This document shows, piece after piece, positions 61,229 to 63,967 of a DNA stretch of 63,967 nucleotides (positions within the stretch are counted from its first letter, which is position 1; every line of letters begins with the position of its first letter). The DNA is from Acidobacteriota bacterium (lineage in GTDB: Bacteria; Acidobacteriota; UBA890; WLXD01), in contig JAJCXT010000043.1 of the NCBI GenBank assembly GCA_029263295.1, positions 1 to 63,967 of the forward strand, read 5' to 3'. Below the pieces are notes generated by a model. It was given only the letters and a program-made list of their open reading frames with translations, had not been told where the DNA came from and ran no database searches. The position numbers were made by a program, and so were the translations under genes.

Positions 61229-61929
61229 GGCGCTCCCCCCGCAGTGAGCAGAAACCGTGCCGGCCAGTGCCTTCGCACGTCGAGTTCACCTAGCCCGGCG
61301 GCCTCGGCAAGTTCTCGTGCCTCCGCTGGCGTGAACGCGGCGCGGACCGACAGGCGCGCGTCTACGTGTACCACAGGGGACCGCGTCAGCAGGCGCGGTG
61401 CGGTCGCCGCCATCAGATACCCCCCGGCGCCACGCACGAGGTCATCCACAACGACCAGCCGCCGCGCAGCGGCGCCCATGCCTCGCAATAGGACGACGGA
61501 TTCGTCGCGAGAAAGATGGTGCAGAAATAGCGTGGCGAGGACGACATCGAACGTCCCAGGTAGTTCACCGGCCAGGGCGTTCGCCTCCACGAACCGTGCC
61601 GCCAGACCGGCCCCACGCGCTCGATCACTGGCCGCCTTCACCGCGACCGGGCTGATGTCACATCCAGTGATGTCGAGTTCCACACCGCTCCGCCGCGCGC
61701 GACGCGCCAGGGCAACCGTCACGTCCGCGCTGCCGCACGCCACGTCCAGCACGCTGAGACTGCGCTCCTCCGGCAATCGACGCCGGATGCCACGCCAGAT
61801 CGCGCCCGCCGCCCCTGACATGCGGTTGATGCGTGCCAGGCCGACGAGTGCATCACCGTGAGCGCGGACATCGAGCGCAGGATCGTCCATCAACTCGGGC
61901 AGGCGCGTACGTTGTTGGAGTCCGACCAT
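61225..61929 (-). CDS. Class I SAM-dependent methyltransferase, first gene of the type III PKS operon
   Basis: 234 aa from the ATG at 61929 (MVGLQQRTRL). The open frame continues to 62412, but that extension crosses the palindromic promoter and part of the padR gene, so it is rejected. SAM motif I is SVLDVACGSADVTVALA, then ITGCDISPVAVKAA, EANALAGELPGTFDVVLATL and HHLSRDESVVLLRGM. The likely role is O- or C-methylation of the polyketide product. Its stop overlaps the FAD oxidoreductase start (ATGA). Confidence 0.87.
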   Translation of the reverse strand: MVGLQQRTRLPELMDDPALDVRAHGDALVGLARINRMSGAAGAIWRGIRRRLPEERSLSVLDVACGSADVTVALARRARRSGVELDITGCDISPVAVKAASDRARGAGLAARFVEANALAGELPGTFDVVLATLFLHHLSRDESVVLLRGMGAAARRLVVVDDLVRGAGGYLMAATAPRLLTRSPVVHVDARLSVRAAFTPAEARELAEAAGLGELDVRRHWPARFLLTAGGAP

Positions 61930-62099
61930 GGGAGACCGATTCCTGGCGGAGAGGCAAGAGCGTGGCCGCTGGTGGCGTGCTGAGAGAGTAACCAACCGCG
62001 CATCTTGTCTGCGCGCAAACCCAGGAGATTGCATCATCGACCCCATCGAACTACAGTGTAGGTGCATTACACCTACACTGTAGTTTTGGGGTCGTGACG
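61930..62099. promoter_or_regulatory. Divergent promoter region of the type III PKS operon and padR 3
   Basis: It contains a perfect inverted repeat with 16-bp arms AACTACAGTGTAGGTG (62049-62064) and CACCTACACTGTAGTT (62070-62085), spacer CATTA. Each arm contains a smaller palindrome, CTACA-G-TGTAG (62051-62061) and CTACA-C-TGTAG (62073-62083), 22 bp apart, about two helical turns. For the plus strand, TTGCAT (62029-62034), a 17-bp spacer and TACAGT (62052-62057) make a promoter whose -10 is inside the operator. A smaller GCGCA/TGCGC dyad lies nearer the methyltransferase. Confidence 0.78.
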
Positions 62100-62456
62100 A
62101 TGAGCCAACACCTGGGTGAGTTCGAGAAACTGTTGCTGTTCGCACTGCTCGCGGACGGGCAGGACACTGACGGAGCTGGTCTCCGCCAGCGCATCGAAGA
62201 GCGCACCGGCCGGATCGTCTCGCCGGGCGCTGTGTATACCGCCATGGATAGGCTTCAGGGTCGCGGCTTCGTCGCCTCGGAGGTCGTGAACGCTCCGCCC
62301 GAGCAAGGCGGACGCCGTCAGAAACGCTATCGCCTCCGTCCCGAAGGCGCACTCGCTCTCGATCGCACGGTACGGGAACTCGAATCGATGTCCCGCGGGC
62401 TCGACGACGCACTCACCGAGGCCGTCGAAGCCGCACTCAGCAGGAGCGAGCCATGA
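62100..62456 (+). CDS. PadR-family transcriptional regulator, copy 3
   Basis: 118 aa from the ATG at 62100; a GTG two codons earlier is possible. The winged helix is clear: KLLLFALLADGQDTDGAGLR, then SPGAVYTAMDRLQGRGFVAS and RRQKRYRLRPEGALALDR. It is divergent from the type III PKS operon and overlaps the ADOP permease start by 4 bp. The long palindrome in the intergenic region covers its probable -10 and could let it control both directions. It is diverged from the other two PadR copies. Confidence 0.88.
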   Translation: MSQHLGEFEKLLLFALLADGQDTDGAGLRQRIEERTGRIVSPGAVYTAMDRLQGRGFVASEVVNAPPEQGGRRQKRYRLRPEGALALDRTVRELESMSRGLDDALTEAVEAALSRSEP

Positions 62457-63967
62457 GTGCTCCCCGTCCACCAATCTGGGCGCGCTCGATCGCCGCGCGC
62501 ATCGTGCACGGCACCAACGCCGAATTCGTCCTGGCCGATCTCGCTGACGACTACACGGAACAGCGCCGGACCCGGGGAGACCTGGGCTGCACGTTCAGGT
62601 ACCTACGACTCGCCGCGGCATCGCGCCGCGCGATGCGAGACGAGAGCTGGAATCCAATGCGGCTAGCGCTTGCCCTAGCTGCCGATGGCCGCTTCGCGCT
62701 CCGTGGACTGCGGAAGAACCCAGGCTTCGCCACCGTCGCGATTCTGACGCTGGCGCTCGGAATCGGAGCCAACGCCGCCATCTTCGGGGTCGTGCACGGC
62801 GTGCTGCTGGAGCCCCTGCCCTACCCGGAGCCCGGTCGCGTGGTGAACGTGTGGCAGGTGTTCCGCGACTGGCAGGAGTCCGAGGTCGAGACATTCCGAC
62901 AGATGGCCGAGAGCTTCCCGGTGTCGTGGCCGGTCTACGAGGAATGGGCGGGACGGAATCACAGCTTCGAGGCGATCGCCGCCTATGGCGATTACCCCAC
63001 CATCGTCGATGGCGTGGGGATCGCCGAATGGGTGGGTGTGGTCAGCACGACTCGTTCGTTCATCGATGTAGTGGGCGTCTCGCCCGCGCTCGGCCGTTGG
63101 TTCACCGCTGAGGAGGACAGTGTCGGCGGTGATCGGGTTGTGGTGATGAGCCATGGCTACTGGCAAACGATGGGCGGCGATCCGTCGATCCTCGGTTCCA
63201 TGCTGCGCATGCACGGCGATGAATACACGGTGATCGGTGTGATGCCGGAAGGGTTCTACTTCCCTGACCGCACCTACGATCTCTGGTACCCCGTACCCGA
63301 TGGCCGTCGCAACGACCGCTTCACCAGCCAGTCCATGTCGGCCATTGCGCGGCTGGCGCCGGGAGCGTCGATCGAGGACGCGCAACGCGAAATGGACGCG
63401 ATCGCCGATCAGATCATCGTTGACTTCCCCGATACGATCGACGCCGGAGTGCGACTCGTTGGACGAGTAGAAGAGGTCGCCGGCACGACCGCCAGCACCC
63501 TGCAGTTGCTCGCCGCGGCCGTCGGGCTTGTCCTGCTTGTGGCTGCCGCCAACGTTGCCGGACTCCTTCTCGTGCGCACCACCGCGCGTCAGCAGGAGCT
63601 CGCCGTGCGATCGGCGCTGGGAGCCCGGCGGACTCGTCTGGTCGCCCAGCTCATGGTCGAAGGTGGAGTGCTCGCTGCCGTCGGTGGGCTCGTGGGCTTG
63701 GCCGTCGTGTATGGCACGTTCGGCTGGCTTCGCGCCCTCCTGCCGGCGGATACCCCGCGGCTCGAGGACATGACCGTGAACTGGCAGGTGGCTGTTTTTG
63801 TCGCCGGCGTGTCCACTGTGGTGGCGCTGATGTTCGGACTGATCGCAGCCGCGCACCTGCGACGAAGCGACCCCACCGAGGGGCTGCGGCAGAGTTCACG
63901 GGTGGTGACCGGATCGCGTGGGCGCGCCGCACTGGTCATCGGGGAGATCGCCGTCAGCGTCGTTCTC
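62453..63967 (+). CDS. ADOP-family (MacB/FtsX-like) ABC permease, copy 3 (3' end outside window)
   Basis: The frame runs from the ATG at 62453, overlapping the padR stop, to the window end with no stop (505 codons visible). The N-terminus has the ADOP leader (FVLADLADDYTEQRRTRG), then RFALRGLRKNPGFATVAIL, the first membrane helix LTLALGIGANAAIFGVVHGV and LLEPLPYPEPGRVVNVW, a MacB-core region with VMPEGFYFPDRTYDLWYP and an FtsX block with AAAVGLVLLVAAANVAGLLL and GARRTRLVAQLMVEG. Nothing shows its substrate; the divergent polyketide operon makes export of, or response to, its product a possibility. Confidence 0.88.
   Translation, partial: MSAPRPPIWARSIAARIVHGTNAEFVLADLADDYTEQRRTRGDLGCTFRYLRLAAASRRAMRDESWNPMRLALALAADGRFALRGLRKNPGFATVAILTLALGIGANAAIFGVVHGVLLEPLPYPEPGRVVNVWQVFRDWQESEVETFRQMAESFPVSWPVYEEWAGRNHSFEAIAAYGDYPTIVDGVGIAEWVGVVSTTRSFIDVVGVSPALGRWFTAEEDSVGGDRVVVMSHGYWQTMGGDPSILGSMLRMHGDEYTVIGVMPEGFYFPDRTYDLWYPVPDGRRNDRFTSQSMSAIARLAPGASIEDAQREMDAIADQIIVDFPDTIDAGVRLVGRVEEVAGTTASTLQLLAAAVGLVLLVAAANVAGLLLVRTTARQQELAVRSALGARRTRLVAQLMVEGGVLAAVGGLVGLAVVYGTFGWLRALLPADTPRLEDMTVNWQVAVFVAGVSTVVALMFGLIAAAHLRRSDPTEGLRQSSRVVTGSRGRAALVIGEIAVSVVL

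Noticed and set aside
61930-62412. 161-codon N-terminal extension of the methyltransferase
   Set aside because: It would run through the palindromic operator and antisense to padR; the ATG at 61929 gives a normal-size methyltransferase.

Overview
The window is a high-GC (roughly two-thirds G+C by eye), densely coded bacterial chromosome segment. I recognise 47 protein genes, two of them cut by the window edges, and no rRNA, tRNA, CRISPR array, integrase or insertion sequence. Three PadR regulator plus ADOP-type (acidobacterial duplicated orphan permease) MacB/FtsX modules, many secreted hydrolases, a winged-helix/TolB-propeller regulator, two VapBC-type toxin-antitoxin pairs and class C beta-lactamase-like hydrolases resemble Acidobacteriota or an environmental gammaproteobacterium. 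I cannot decide between these from sequence alone. Gram-negative envelope features (lipoboxes, cleavable signal peptides, MacB-like permeases) are clear.

Layout. 1-6727: a kinase-like 3' fragment, a giant secreted PASTA/TPR/CFI-box protein and a secreted ankyrin protein, all joined by 4-bp overlaps. 6878-8313: a VapBC pair and a voltage-gated-like potassium channel. 8326-12291: a PadR-ADOP operon and an alpha/beta hydrolase. 12429-21089: a PQQ-propeller/pseudo-esterase fusion, then lipid-active-looking genes (lipoprotein hydrolase, unknown small protein, soluble hydrolase, neutral ceramidase homologue, Vps62-like protein). 21086-23721: a secreted carbohydrate-related trio. 23816-25489: a pseudogene scrap, a SnoaL-like protein and a second toxin-antitoxin pair. 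25701-33319: an S15 peptidase, an orphan multi-PAS histidine kinase, and a serine hydrolase whose promoter carries the same palindrome as the neighbouring TetR gene. 33394-38878: a one-component winged-helix propeller protein and the second PadR-ADOP operon. 38958-45423: an AddA/AddB-type recombination nuclease. 45579-53056: lipases and hydrolases, a HAD-metallophosphatase-GMC operon, a GH113-like enzyme and a DUF1579-like protein. 53098-57870: an unusually long NifJ-type pyruvate:ferredoxin oxidoreductase. 58054-63967: a type III polyketide synthase operon (methyltransferase, FAD oxidoreductase, synthase, with a PAP2 phosphatase behind it), divergent from the third PadR-ADOP module.

The strongest regulatory signals are palindromes placed on promoters. 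A 16-bp-arm perfect inverted repeat lies between the polyketide operon and its divergent PadR gene. Matching CATACA-N4-TGTATG boxes precede both the TetR gene and the serine hydrolase. The other two padR genes each have their own long dyad. The best candidate for an undescribed system is the PadR/ADOP-type III PKS locus at 58-64 kb. Others are the kinase-like/PASTA-CFI-box/ankyrin operon at the left edge and a possible structured RNA at 16.77-16.85 kb that ends in the only convincing intrinsic terminator in the window.
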